From an uncultured bacterium (GTDB lineage Bacteria; Bacillota; Clostridia; Oscillospirales; Oscillospiraceae): a DNA stretch of 35,460 nucleotides. Each line of letters opens with the position of its first letter. Within the stretch, counting starts at the first letter, position 1. Of the stretch, positions 1 to 7,905 are shown in pieces. The DNA lies in NCBI GenBank assembly GCA_947364395.1, contig CANASS010000021.1, forward strand, positions 1 through 35,460. The letters run 5' to 3'. Under the pieces are notes generated by a model. That model searched no databases, had not been told where the DNA came from, and saw nothing but the letters and a program-made list of their open reading frames with translations. The position numbers and the translations under genes are program-made.

Positions 1-189
1 GTGCTGGTGCTGGTGGACTCCGCCGAGCGGCCCGAGGAGATCGACGAGGCCCGGGCCCGCCGGGAGGCCGACCAGGCCAGGGAAGCGCTTCTCCAGAAAA
101 AGAGCCGTCAGGAATACCAGCTGGCCCAGGGCTCCCTGGCCCGGGCGCTGAACCGTCTGCGGGTGAAGGGGCGCAGCCCCAATATCTGA
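1..189 (+). CDS. atpC: ATP synthase F1 epsilon subunit, C-terminal fragment
   Basis: This is the 3' end of a gene that begins left of the window; the first codon here is an internal Val. The 62 residues read as the helical C-terminal domain of F1 epsilon: an acidic/Ala segment (SAERPEEIDEARA) followed by a basic, Gln-rich helix ending RVKGRSPNI. In the F-type ATPase this helical hairpin contacts the alpha/beta head and inhibits ATP hydrolysis, while the missing N-terminal beta-barrel binds gamma. The rest of the atp operon would lie upstream. The next gene starts 28 nt downstream with no terminator between, so it may be cotranscribed. The assignment rests on the domain's composition and heptad character, without a conserved catalytic motif. 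Confidence 0.8.
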   Translation: MLVLVDSAERPEEIDEARARREADQAREALLQKKSRQEYQLAQGSLARALNRLRVKGRSPNI

Positions 190-217
190 GCGTTTCAATG
201 GGAAAGGACGTGGAGAT

Positions 218-1303
218 GTGGCGAAAAGAGCGCTGAAATGGGTGGGAATCGTGCTGGGCGCGGCGGTATTAGCCGCGGCGGGGCTGGTCGGCTGGCTCAC
301 GGTGCGGGAGTATAAGCCCGCCGCTGTGGAGGACGTGGAGATCAGCCGGACAGACGCACCTAAAACCGTCTTTCTTTCTCCCGGAGATTCCCTCACGCTC
401 CTGTCCCAGAATACCGGGTACGCCGGATTGGGCGCGGATTCCGATTTTTTCATGGACGGCGGCAAGGACGTGGCCCCCACCCGGGCGCAGATGAACGCCA
501 ATCTGGCCGGTATCTCCGAATTCCTGGAGGAGAAAAAGGTGGACGTCTTTTTTCTTCAGGAGGTGGATACCAATTCCGGCCGCACCAAAGGCGTGGACCA
601 GAGCGAGATTTATTGGCATCAACTTCTTTCCGACGGAAAAGGGGCCTATTCCAGCTCCCACGCCCTGAACTACTCCTGTGACTTCGTCCCCTTCCCCTGG
701 CCTCCCATCGGAAAGGTCCACAGCGGGGTGCAGACCCTTACCCGCCTCCATGTGGACAGCGCCCAGCGCGTGGCCCTGCCCTGTCCCTTCTCCTGGCCGG
801 TGTCCGCCGCCAACCTGAAGCGTTGCCTGCTGGTGAGCCGGGTCCCGCTGGAGGGGACGGACAAGGAGCTGGTGCTGGTGAACCTCCATCTGGAGGCCTA
901 CGACGACGGCGAGGGCAAGGCTGCCCAGACCAAGGCGCTCATGGACCTGCTCACCGACGAGTACGAAAAGGGCAACTATGTGATTGCCGGGGGCGACTTC
1001 AACCAGACCTTCCCCGGGGCACTGGACGCCTTCCCCATTCAGGACCCCTCCCTGTGGACCCCCGGCGTGCTGGACGACGGCATCCTGCCGGAGGGCTGGC
1101 AGTTCGCCTGCGACCTGTCCGTCCCCAGCTGCCGCCTGCTGAACCACCCCTATGACCCGGCGGGCAGCCAGTTTTATATCATCGACGGCTTCATCCTCTC
1201 CCCCAACGTGGGGCTGGACAGGGTGGAGACCATAGACTGTCAGTTCCAGTACGCCGACCACAACCCGGTACTCATCCAGGCGGCGCTGAAAGAGGAGCCC
1301 TAA
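218..1303 (+). CDS. Membrane-anchored endonuclease/exonuclease/phosphatase-family protein
   Basis: A 361-residue protein starting at GTG, with AAAGGA about 9 nt upstream. Residues 5-28 form one hydrophobic segment after a short basic start (KRALKWVG), giving an N-in signal anchor with the catalytic domain outside. The EEP fold (DNase I / sphingomyelinase / inositol phosphatase superfamily) is shown by SQNTGY near residue 64, the metal-binding Glu in FFLQEVDT, the strand VLVNLHLEA, the GGDFNQTF motif and the C-terminal YADHNPV motif with the catalytic Asp-His. All core catalytic motifs are intact, so a metal-dependent phosphodiesterase or phosphomonoesterase activity is expected. The substrate (nucleic acid, phospholipid or sugar phosphate) cannot be told. 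It lies 28 nt after atpC and is followed by a strong terminator. Confidence 0.85.
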   Translation: MAKRALKWVGIVLGAAVLAAAGLVGWLTVREYKPAAVEDVEISRTDAPKTVFLSPGDSLTLLSQNTGYAGLGADSDFFMDGGKDVAPTRAQMNANLAGISEFLEEKKVDVFFLQEVDTNSGRTKGVDQSEIYWHQLLSDGKGAYSSSHALNYSCDFVPFPWPPIGKVHSGVQTLTRLHVDSAQRVALPCPFSWPVSAANLKRCLLVSRVPLEGTDKELVLVNLHLEAYDDGEGKAAQTKALMDLLTDEYEKGNYVIAGGDFNQTFPGALDAFPIQDPSLWTPGVLDDGILPEGWQFACDLSVPSCRLLNHPYDPAGSQFYIIDGFILSPNVGLDRVETIDCQFQYADHNPVLIQAALKEEP

Positions 1304-1313
1304 CCGCATATGG

Positions 1314-1346
1314 AAAGAGCGCCGGAAGCCTTCCGGCGCTCTTTTT
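1314..1346 (+). terminator. Rho-independent terminator after the EEP-family gene
   Basis: Perfect GC-rich hairpin (arm AAAGAGCGCCGGAAG and its complement) followed by a run of T. It begins 10 nt after the stop codon at 1303 and closes the atpC/EEP transcription unit. Confidence 0.9.
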
Positions 1347-1566
1347 CATGTTTCCCCGGAAACTGCGCGCGCTACGGAAAAGGGGAACCGGCCATGGACA
1401 TTTTCAGCTTTTGAGCACGGCGGGCCGTCCCCGTTCCTGTCCGGCATGGACCTGACGGGCCCCGCCCTGGAGCATGGCCGCCCCCCTCCGGGAGGCTGGC
1501 CCGGACTTCCCGCCTCGGTACTGCCAATTTTCCAAAAAGTATGCCCTGAACTGACCCCTCCCGCCA

Positions 1567-1595
1567 TTGACAGACGGCCTCCGTCCCGTTACAAT
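1567..1595 (+). promoter_or_regulatory. Sigma-A promoter of the MATE gene
   Basis: TTGACA at 1567-1572 and TACAAT at 1590-1595 are separated by 17 nt, a near-consensus housekeeping promoter. It lies about 40 nt before the GTG start of the MATE gene. The 1304-1636 gap otherwise holds only the preceding terminator; no gene was seen in it. Confidence 0.88.
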
Positions 1596-1636
1596 AGAGC
1601 GGGATATGACCGATTTCGAGTAAGGGAGGCGGCGGC

Positions 1637-3001
1637 GTGAACAGAGATCTGACAAAAGGCCCGGTGATGGGCTCCATGCTGGCCTTTGCCGTCCCCATGA
1701 TTCTGGGCGACCTGCTCCAACAGTGCTACAACGTGGCGGACACCCTCATCGTGGGTAAGTATCTGGGCAAAAACGCCCTGGCGGCGGTGGGCTCCTCCTT
1801 CACCCTGATGACCTTCCTCACCTCTATCCTGCTGGGTCTGTGCATGGGCAGCGGGGCGGTGTTCTCCATCCGCTTCGGCCAGCGGGACGAGGAGGGCCTC
1901 CGGGAGGGGGCCCACGCCGCCTTTGCCCTCATCGCCGCCCTCACCCTGGCGCTGAACGCCGCCGCGTTCCTGTGCCTGGACTGGGTGCGGGTATTCCTCC
2001 GGGTGCCGGAGGAGGTGTGGGGGATGATGCGGGAGTATCTGGCCGTCATTTTCTGCGGCATCGCCGCCACCTTTCTCTACAACTACTTCGCCTCCTTCCT
2101 CCGGGCGGTGGGAAATTCGGTGGTGCCGCTGGTCTTTCTGGCCGCCTCCGCCGGGCTGAACATCGTCCTGGACCTGTGGTTCGTGCTGGGACTCCAGCGG
2201 GGCGCAGGGGGAGCCGCGGAGGCCACCGTTATCGCCCAGTATGTCTCCGGGACCGGCATTGCCGCCTACACCCTGGTCAAATACCCCCAGCTCCGGCCTG
2301 GCGGCGGGCGGTTCCAGGTCAAGCCCGCCCGCGTCCGGGAGATCGCCGGGTTTTCCATCCTCACCTGCGTCCAGCAGTCGGTGATGAACCTGGGAATTCT
2401 CATGGTTCAGGGTCTGGTGAACAGCTTCGGGCCCACGGTGATGGCGGCCTTCGCCGCCGCCGTGAAAATTGACGCCTTCGCCTATATGCCCGTTCAGGAT
2501 TTCGGCAACGCCTTCTCCACCTTCATCGCCCAGAACTACGGCGCAAAGCGGGAGGACCGCATCCGGGCAGGGCTGAAGGGGGCGGCGCTGGCCTCCCTGG
2601 CCTTCTGCGTCGCCGTGTCCGCCCTGGTGTTCGCCTTTGCCGGACCGCTGATGGGCCTCTTTGTGGAGGCGGGCGAGGCGGAGACCATCTTGGAGGGAGT
2701 GCGCTACCTGCGCATCGAGGGGGCCTTTTACTGCGGCATCGGCTGTCTGTTCCTGCTCTACGGCCTGTACCGGGCTCTGGGACGGCCGGGGATGTCGGTG
2801 GTGCTCACCGTGGTCTCCCTGGGCACCCGGGTGGCCCTGGCCCACATTCTGTCCAACCTCCCCGCCTTTGGTGTAGCGGGCATCTGGTGGTCCGTGCCCA
2901 TCGGCTGGGTGCTGGCCGACGTGGTGGGCCTTCTCTATTATCTGGTCCGGCAGAAGCGTCTCTTCGCCTGGGACCGGGCTGATTCTCTCCAAAGCGTATA
3001 G
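1637..3001 (+). CDS. MATE-family multidrug/sodium efflux transporter
   Basis: A 454-residue polytopic membrane protein of normal MATE length (about 450, 12 helices in two six-helix bundles). The N-terminus LTKGPVMGSMLAFAVPMILG and the helix-2 segment QQCYNVADTLIVGKYLG are typical of the clostridial branch of the family. The half-repeat is visible in the second bundle, FGPTVMAAFAAAVKIDAFAYMP. MATE proteins export cationic or aromatic compounds using Na+ or H+ gradients; the substrate here is unknown. The GTG start at 1637 is chosen because AGGGAGG lies 8-14 nt upstream and a sigma-A promoter lies just before. No regulator gene is adjacent. A second promoter follows for the Sel1 gene. Confidence 0.92.
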   Translation: MNRDLTKGPVMGSMLAFAVPMILGDLLQQCYNVADTLIVGKYLGKNALAAVGSSFTLMTFLTSILLGLCMGSGAVFSIRFGQRDEEGLREGAHAAFALIAALTLALNAAAFLCLDWVRVFLRVPEEVWGMMREYLAVIFCGIAATFLYNYFASFLRAVGNSVVPLVFLAASAGLNIVLDLWFVLGLQRGAGGAAEATVIAQYVSGTGIAAYTLVKYPQLRPGGGRFQVKPARVREIAGFSILTCVQQSVMNLGILMVQGLVNSFGPTVMAAFAAAVKIDAFAYMPVQDFGNAFSTFIAQNYGAKREDRIRAGLKGAALASLAFCVAVSALVFAFAGPLMGLFVEAGEAETILEGVRYLRIEGAFYCGIGCLFLLYGLYRALGRPGMSVVLTVVSLGTRVALAHILSNLPAFGVAGIWWSVPIGWVLADVVGLLYYLVRQKRLFAWDRADSLQSV

Positions 3002-3018
3002 CTTTTTCCCGCCGGATG

Positions 3019-3027
3019 TGGTACAAT
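3019..3027 (+). promoter_or_regulatory. Extended -10 promoter of the Sel1-repeat gene
   Basis: TGG immediately followed by TACAAT at 3022-3027 gives an extended -10 element. No good -35 box is seen 17 nt upstream. It lies 18 nt after the MATE stop codon and about 45 nt before the Sel1 start. Confidence 0.6.
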
Positions 3028-3070
3028 ACCGGCATATCACGCGCAAGCACAAAAAGGAAGTGGAATACAT

Positions 3071-6000
3071 ATGGCGGAAGACCGGAATGACGCCCTCCTG
3101 CCCGACGGGCCGGAGACGGTGATGGTTTATATCAATCCCGAGGTCATCCAGAGCCTGGCGGACGTGTCCGCCAAAAAGGAGCGGGATTTTCGGGAGCTGC
3201 TGGACGCCGCCGAGGAAGGCGACCTGGACGCCCAGTACCGGGCGGCTATGAACTACTGCAACGGCACCGGGGGCGCTCAGCGGGATGAAAAGCTGGCCTT
3301 CTACTGGTTCCAGAAGTCGGCGGAGGGGGACTATATCGCCGCCCAATACGGCCTGGGGCTGTGCTACCTGCGGGCCATCGGCACGGAAAAGGACCCGGAG
3401 CGCGGAACCCGGCTGCTGTCCCAGGCGGCGGAGCAGGGCTATCCCCCCGCCCAGTGCGAGCTGGGGCTGTGCTACGAGCTGGGCACCGGGGTGAAGATGG
3501 ACAAGGAGCGGGCAGCGGAGCTCTACCGGGAGGCGGGAGAGCAGGAGCACGCCCCCGCCCAGTGCAATCTGGGGTTCTTCTACTACCGGGGCATCGGGGT
3601 GGAGCGGGATTACCAGGAGGCGGTCAATTGGTTTGAGAAGGCCGCCCAGCAGGACTACCCCCGGGCCCAGACCCTGCTGGGCGAGTGCTACGAGCACGGG
3701 CTGGGGGTGGAAAAGGACGTGGACCGGGCCCTGGAGCTCTACCGGACCGCCCACGAACAGGACTATGACGCCGCCACCTGCGCCCTGGGGGTATGCTATG
3801 ACCAGGGCATCGGGGTGGAGAAGGACCCGAACCAGGCGGCGGAGCTCTACCGCCAGTGCGCCGGCCAGGGCTACGCCAAGGGACAGTTCCTGCTGGCCCA
3901 GTGCTACGAGCTGGGCCAGGGGGTGGAACAGGACCTGGAGAAATCCGCCCAGCTCTACCGTCAGGCCCACGAGGATGAATATCCCCCCGCCACCTGCGCC
4001 CTGGGGCTGTGCTATGAGCTGGGCCAGGGGGTGGAACGGGACCTGCCCAAGGCGGTGGAGCTCTACCGCAAGTCGGCGGATATGGGCTACGTGCCAGCCC
4101 AGTGCAACCTGGGCTTCTGCTATTACCGGGGCATCGGCGTGGACATCGACGACAAGGAGGCGGTCCACTGGTTCGAGCTGGCCGCTGAGGAGGGCTATCC
4201 CCGGGCCCTGGGCCTGCTGGGGGACTGCTACGACTTCGGCTACGGCGTGGAGGTGGACCACCTCAAGGCCGCTCACCTCTACCGGGCCGCCAGCGACGGG
4301 GGCTATCCCCCCGGCACCTGCTCCCTGGGGCTGTGCTATGAGCTGGGCCAGGGGGTGGAACAGGACCTGGACCGTGCCTTAGAGCTCTATCAGCAGGCCG
4401 CAGACGCCGGAGATGCCCGGGCCCAGTGCAATCTGGGCTACTGCTACTACCGGGGCATCGGCGTGGAGGAGAACAACGACCTGGCCGCCGCCTGGTTTGA
4501 GAAATCCGCCCAGCAGGGCCACAGCCGGGCACTGTTCCTGCTGGGCCAGTGCTGCGAGGGAGGCTATGGGGTGGAAACCGACCTGGAGCGGGCCGCACAG
4601 CTTTACGCCCAGGCCGACGAAAAGGGCCACCCCGCCGGGTCCTGCGCCCTGGGCCTGTGCTACGAGCTGGGCCGGGGGGTGGAGATGGACAGGGCCCGGG
4701 CCGCAGAGCTCTATCGCAAGGCCGCCCAGGGGGGCGAGGCCCGGGGCATGTGCAACCTGGGCTTCTGCTACTACCAGGGCATCGGGGTGGAGCGAGACGA
4801 GGCGGAGGCCGCCCGCTGGTTCCAGCAGGCGGCGGACGAGGGCAGCGCCCGGGCCCAGCAGCTGCTGGGCGAGTGCTACGACGGCGGCTTCGGCGTGGAG
4901 AAGGACGAGAACAAGGCTTTCCAGCTGTACCTCCAGTCCCACGAGGGGGGCTATCCCGCCGGCACCTGCTCCCTGGGCCTGTGCTACGAGCTGGGCCAGG
5001 GGGTGGAGCAGGACTTGGCCAAGGCGGTGAAGCTCTACCGTCAGTCGGCGGACCAGGGCTCCGTCCAGGCCCAGTGCAATCTGGGCTACTGCTACTACCG
5101 GGGCATCGGCGTGGAGGAGGACAACGACCAGGCCTTCCAGTGGTTTTCCAAGGCGGCTCAGGCAGGCCAGCCCAGGGCCCGCCAGCTGCTGGGGGAGTGC
5201 TATGAGAACGGCTACGGCGTGGAGCCCGACATCGACAAGGCGGTGGAGCTCTACCGCCTTGCCCACGAACAGCACTTCGCCGCCGCCACCTGCTCCCTGG
5301 GCACCTGCTACGAGTACGGAAAGGGCGTGGAGGCGGACAAGGCCAAGGCGGCCCAGCTTTACAGGGAGGCCGCTGAGAGCGGCAGCGCCTGGGCCATGTG
5401 CAATTACGGCTACTGCCTGTACCAGGGCATCGGCGTGGAGATGGACGACCCCCAGGCGGTGGAGTGGTTCCGCAAGTCGGCGTCGCTGGGCAGCGCCCGG
5501 GCCCATTTCCTGCTGGGGGAGTGTTATGACTACGGCTACGGCGTGGACCAGGATTACCAGGAGGCCGCACGGCTGTACGCCATCGCCCACCAGGGGGGCT
5601 ATCCCCCCGCCGCCTGCTCCCTGGGGCTGTGCTACGAGCTGGGCCACGGGGTGGAAAAGGACCTGGAAACTGCGGCGGAGCTGTACCGCATGGGGGCGGA
5701 AAAGGGCAACGCCCGGGCCATGTGCAATCTGGGCTTCTTCTACTACCACGGCATATCTGTGGAGGAGAACGACGCCGAGGCGGCCAAATGGTTCGCCAAA
5801 GCCGCCGAGCAGCAGTTCCCCAGGGCGCAGTATCTGCTGGGCGAGTGCTATGAAAACGGCTACGGGGTGGAAAAGGACGAAAAAAGGGCGGTGGAGCTGT
5901 ACGCCCTGGCCCACAAGGGCGGCCACCTGGACGGCGCCTGCTCTCTGGGCGACTGCTACATGAAGGGTACGGGCGTGGAAAAGGACCCCTTTAAGGCCGC

Positions 6001-6280
6001 CGCTCTCTACGAGGAAGCCGCCGCCCAGGGCAGCCCCCGGGGATTGTACCTGAAGGCCCGGTGCTGCGAGCTGGGCCAGGGGACGGACCGCGACCTGGAA
6101 ATGGCCCGGACCCTTTACCAACAGGCGGCGGACAAGGGCTACAAAAAGGCCGCAGAGGCCTTGAAGGCCCTGGACGCCGCACAGACCCCGGCACCCAGCG
6201 GACGGAGGGCGGAGGTCCCCCCCGCAAAAAAGCCGGTGGCTACCAAAAAGCGCTCCTGGTGGCCGTTTAAAAAGAAATAG
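3071..6280 (+). CDS. Giant Sel1-like (SLR) tandem-repeat protein
   Basis: A 1,069-residue protein built of about 27 Sel1-like repeats of 36 residues (about residues 45-1010), each with the pattern A..xLGxCYxxGxGVExDxxxAxxLYxxAA. Sel1 repeats are TPR-related alpha/alpha solenoids that act as protein-interaction scaffolds. There is no signal peptide or membrane helix, so a cytoplasmic location is inferred. The N-terminus (MAEDRNDALLPDG) is acidic and the C-terminus is a basic, Trp-containing tail (KKRSWWPFKKK) that could bind membrane or nucleic acid. The repeats fall into three subtypes (NLGYCYYRGIGV / LLGECYENGYGV / SLGLCYELGQGV) that recur in order. The start has AAGGAAG 10 nt upstream. It has its own promoter and terminator, so it is monocistronic. 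Partners are unknown. Confidence 0.93.
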   Translation: MAEDRNDALLPDGPETVMVYINPEVIQSLADVSAKKERDFRELLDAAEEGDLDAQYRAAMNYCNGTGGAQRDEKLAFYWFQKSAEGDYIAAQYGLGLCYLRAIGTEKDPERGTRLLSQAAEQGYPPAQCELGLCYELGTGVKMDKERAAELYREAGEQEHAPAQCNLGFFYYRGIGVERDYQEAVNWFEKAAQQDYPRAQTLLGECYEHGLGVEKDVDRALELYRTAHEQDYDAATCALGVCYDQGIGVEKDPNQAAELYRQCAGQGYAKGQFLLAQCYELGQGVEQDLEKSAQLYRQAHEDEYPPATCALGLCYELGQGVERDLPKAVELYRKSADMGYVPAQCNLGFCYYRGIGVDIDDKEAVHWFELAAEEGYPRALGLLGDCYDFGYGVEVDHLKAAHLYRAASDGGYPPGTCSLGLCYELGQGVEQDLDRALELYQQAADAGDARAQCNLGYCYYRGIGVEENNDLAAAWFEKSAQQGHSRALFLLGQCCEGGYGVETDLERAAQLYAQADEKGHPAGSCALGLCYELGRGVEMDRARAAELYRKAAQGGEARGMCNLGFCYYQGIGVERDEAEAARWFQQAADEGSARAQQLLGECYDGGFGVEKDENKAFQLYLQSHEGGYPAGTCSLGLCYELGQGVEQDLAKAVKLYRQSADQGSVQAQCNLGYCYYRGIGVEEDNDQAFQWFSKAAQAGQPRARQLLGECYENGYGVEPDIDKAVELYRLAHEQHFAAATCSLGTCYEYGKGVEADKAKAAQLYREAAESGSAWAMCNYGYCLYQGIGVEMDDPQAVEWFRKSASLGSARAHFLLGECYDYGYGVDQDYQEAARLYAIAHQGGYPPAACSLGLCYELGHGVEKDLETAAELYRMGAEKGNARAMCNLGFFYYHGISVEENDAEAAKWFAKAAEQQFPRAQYLLGECYENGYGVEKDEKRAVELYALAHKGGHLDGACSLGDCYMKGTGVEKDPFKAAALYEEAAAQGSPRGLYLKARCCELGQGTDRDLEMARTLYQQAADKGYKKAAEALKALDAAQTPAPSGRRAEVPPAKKPVATKKRSWWPFKKK
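4103..6046 (+). repeat. Six 324-bp higher-order repeats inside the Sel1 gene
   Basis: The codons for CNLG (CNYG in one unit) begin at 4103, 4427, 4751, 5075, 5399 and 5723, exactly 324 bp apart. An earlier copy is at 3563, which is 540 bp (5 x 108) before 4103. Each unit is three 36-residue Sel1 motifs of distinct subtype. This points to growth of the gene by tandem duplication of three-motif blocks. Confidence 0.9.
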
Positions 6281-6285
6281 CAAAC

Positions 6286-6318
6286 AAGAGGGACCCAGCC
6301 ACAGCTGGGTCCCTCTTT
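6286..6318 (+). terminator. Terminator of the Sel1-repeat gene
   Basis: GAGGGACCCAGC at 6288-6299, a 4-nt loop and the perfect complement at 6304-6315, followed by TTT. It starts 6 nt after the stop codon. Confidence 0.88.
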
Positions 6319-6385
6319 GCGGCTTTTATTCAGAGTGCCGCGAGTCTGCGTCAGCGCTCCCCCGCGCATGGGTAACAATGAGACC

Positions 6386-6415
6386 CCCCCTGAAAGCAAA
6401 ACCGCTTTCAGGGGG
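6386..6415 (-). terminator. Terminator-like hairpin after the sigma/anti-sigma pair
   Basis: CCCCCTGAAAGC and its perfect complement are separated by 6 nt, 7 nt past the stop codon of the minus-strand gene ending at 6422. There is no T-tract on either side, so it may work as an mRNA-stabilising 3' hairpin rather than a classical terminator. Confidence 0.55.
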
Positions 6416-6421
6416 CCGCGC

Positions 6422-7216
6422 TCAGACCTCAAAGCCGTCCAGCACTTGAAGCAGAACAGCACGGGCCTCCGCGCCGCTGCCATCGACTTTCACTATAAAG
6501 GGAATCCCGTTAAGGGAAAATACCGCCCTAGCTGCATCCCGGTCCCCACCGCGTTTCACCTCCAAAAGCTGGGCAGCTAGTCCGCTGGGTGCGGTATAGA
6601 CACCCCGCTCCATTTTTATCCCCTCTGGGTATCGGAATCCATAGAATCGTTCATCCCAATCTTCCGACTGGTCCGCCTTGCGGTCAGTGAAAAGCTCAGC
6701 TTGCACGGTTATGTCTGTATCCCCAACCTCATAGCTTCCATATATCATGATATTGGTCAGTGCAGGGCGCGTTATGACCAGGTATTTACCGTTTACCCCG
6801 TAAAAGACGTGGCTGAAGTTGGTAGCAGGAGAAGCGTCCAGCACAGGATTTTCCATTAGATCAAAGCCGATAAAGCTCTCCAACTCCTCCCAGGAATCAA
6901 AGCAACGGATGAAAAGCCCGTTTTTTGTCTCTCTCATGCCTTCCATCGCTTTAAGCTGGTCGGATAAATCGTCATGGGGATAATAGGCCATGCCGCCTTG
7001 CAGATAGGTAGTTCCATCCTCTCCCTTCACAATTCCCACATCAGAGAAACGAATGGCCCCCGCCGTCCCCACCAGCGCCAGGCACAGGCAGGCGGCAATC
7101 AGCGCCCCCCGAACCCCCTTGGAAAACCTGCGCTTAACAGGGGCCTGAATATCGGCCTCCTCCACCAGATCGGGAGGAACGGCGTTCATCAGCTCAAAAA
7201 TCTGCTCTTTTTTCAC
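6422..7216 (-). CDS. Membrane protein, probable anti-sigma partner of the ECF sigma factor
   Basis: A 264-residue protein. The GTG start (plus-strand CAC 7214-7216) is chosen because AAAGGAGGG lies just upstream and because it overlaps the sigma factor's stop codon by 4 nt (GTGA). The first ~35 residues are cytoplasmic and charged (KKEQIFELMNAVPPDLVEEADI). One hydrophobic segment follows (GALIAACLCLALVGTAGAI), then an extracytoplasmic domain of about 200 residues rich in aromatic and acidic residues with no motif I recognise. A short N-in tail, one membrane helix and a large outer domain, coupled to an ECF sigma gene, is the usual layout of clostridial anti-sigma factors. The role is inferred from context. 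I see no zinc-binding HxxxCxxC in the N-terminal tail, so it is not a ZAS-type anti-sigma. Confidence 0.7.
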   Translation of the reverse strand: MKKEQIFELMNAVPPDLVEEADIQAPVKRRFSKGVRGALIAACLCLALVGTAGAIRFSDVGIVKGEDGTTYLQGGMAYYPHDDLSDQLKAMEGMRETKNGLFIRCFDSWEELESFIGFDLMENPVLDASPATNFSHVFYGVNGKYLVITRPALTNIMIYGSYEVGDTDITVQAELFTDRKADQSEDWDERFYGFRYPEGIKMERGVYTAPSGLAAQLLEVKRGGDRDAARAVFSLNGIPFIVKVDGSGAEARAVLLQVLDGFEV

Positions 7217-7761
7217 AAAAAGCCCTCCTTTCGCAGTTGTTCCCGCAATTTGTTCCGCGCCCGGAACAGGGCGCTCTTGGTCTTGCTCTCCGACCACCCC
7301 AGACGATGGGCGGCGTCCTCCATGCTGTCGCTGTACCAGTACCGCCGGACAAAGGGAATGCGCACCGCCTTGGGCTGTGCCCGGAGAAACCGCTCCACCG
7401 CCTCCCCCAGCGCCTGGAACTCCGCCTCTTTCAACGGGTCGGACCCCGCCGGAAGGCAGGAGGCCAGCTCTAAGGCAGCTTCATCCACCGTGGTCGGGCG
7501 GCGGCTGTTCTCCCGCCCCATGGCCAGAGCCCGGTTGCGGACCACGGCGGCCAGCCAGCCCTTGAACCGCTCCGGCCTGGACGGAGGGATGGCCCGCCAC
7601 ACCGCCAGCCAGCAATCGTTGAGGCACTCGTCCACGTCCCGCGGGTCGGACAGCACCCCGGCGGCCACCGCCCGGCAATAGGGGCCGTACCGCTCCGCCA
7701 GGGCGGGCACCGCCTCCTCTGCGCGGGCCAGGAACAGCTCCACCAGCTCCTGGTCGGTCAT
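7213..7761 (-). CDS. ECF-type (sigma-70 family) RNA polymerase sigma factor
   Basis: A 182-residue protein of typical ECF size with only regions 2 and 4. Region 2 (about residues 10-95) carries the -10 recognition and core-binding helix DVDECLNDCWLAVWRAI and the segment FKGWLAAVVRNRALA. Region 4 (about 125-178) has the helix-turn-helix YSDSMEDAAHRLGWSESKTKSALFRARNKLRE that reads the -35 element. The ATG start has a G-rich site (AGAGGGGGTGAG) in front. The stop TGA overlaps the GTG of the downstream membrane gene, so the two should be translated in fixed ratio. A possible self-recognised promoter is seen upstream. Regulon and inducing signal are unknown. Confidence 0.9.
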   Translation of the reverse strand: MTDQELVELFLARAEEAVPALAERYGPYCRAVAAGVLSDPRDVDECLNDCWLAVWRAIPPSRPERFKGWLAAVVRNRALAMGRENSRRPTTVDEAALELASCLPAGSDPLKEAEFQALGEAVERFLRAQPKAVRIPFVRRYWYSDSMEDAAHRLGWSESKTKSALFRARNKLREQLRKEGFL

Positions 7762-7806
7762 GGCCTCTCACCCCCTCTTTTCACGGATCTCAAAAGCGCT
7801 TTCTGC

Positions 7807-7839
7807 CTATATAGAGTGTCCCAGGAGGCCATCGGTTGC
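7807..7839 (-). promoter_or_regulatory. Candidate ECF-type autoregulated promoter
   Basis: On the minus strand, GCAACC (plus 7834-7839) is followed after 19 nt by CTATATAG (plus 7807-7814), about 45 nt before the sigma gene's ATG. An AAC-containing -35 is typical of ECF promoters, and no sigma-A -35 is present. The assignment is inferential. Confidence 0.5.
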
Positions 7840-7860
7840 GCCCAGGGGCAAAATTTTTGT

Positions 7861-7891
7861 AAAAAAAGCCGCCCGGATTCCCCGGACGGCT
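7861..7891 (-). terminator. Terminator of the diguanylate cyclase operon
   Basis: Read on the minus strand: AGCCGTCCGG, 5-nt loop, CCGGGCGGCT (one G-T pair), then TTTTTT. It begins 14 nt after the stop codon at 7906. Confidence 0.9.
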
Positions 7892-7905
7892 TCTGACCTA
7901 TCCAA

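Noticed and set aside
1589..4276. Long minus-strand reading frame (895 codons) opposite MATE and Sel1 genes
   Set aside because: Antisense shadow of GC-rich, periodic coding sequence. It has low-complexity His/Gly/Val/Leu composition, no ribosome binding site and no domain. The plus-strand genes have family matches.
4379..6283. Minus-strand frame of 634 codons opposite the Sel1 gene
   Set aside because: Its apparent repeats are the complement of the Sel1 repeats; there is no promoter or start signal.
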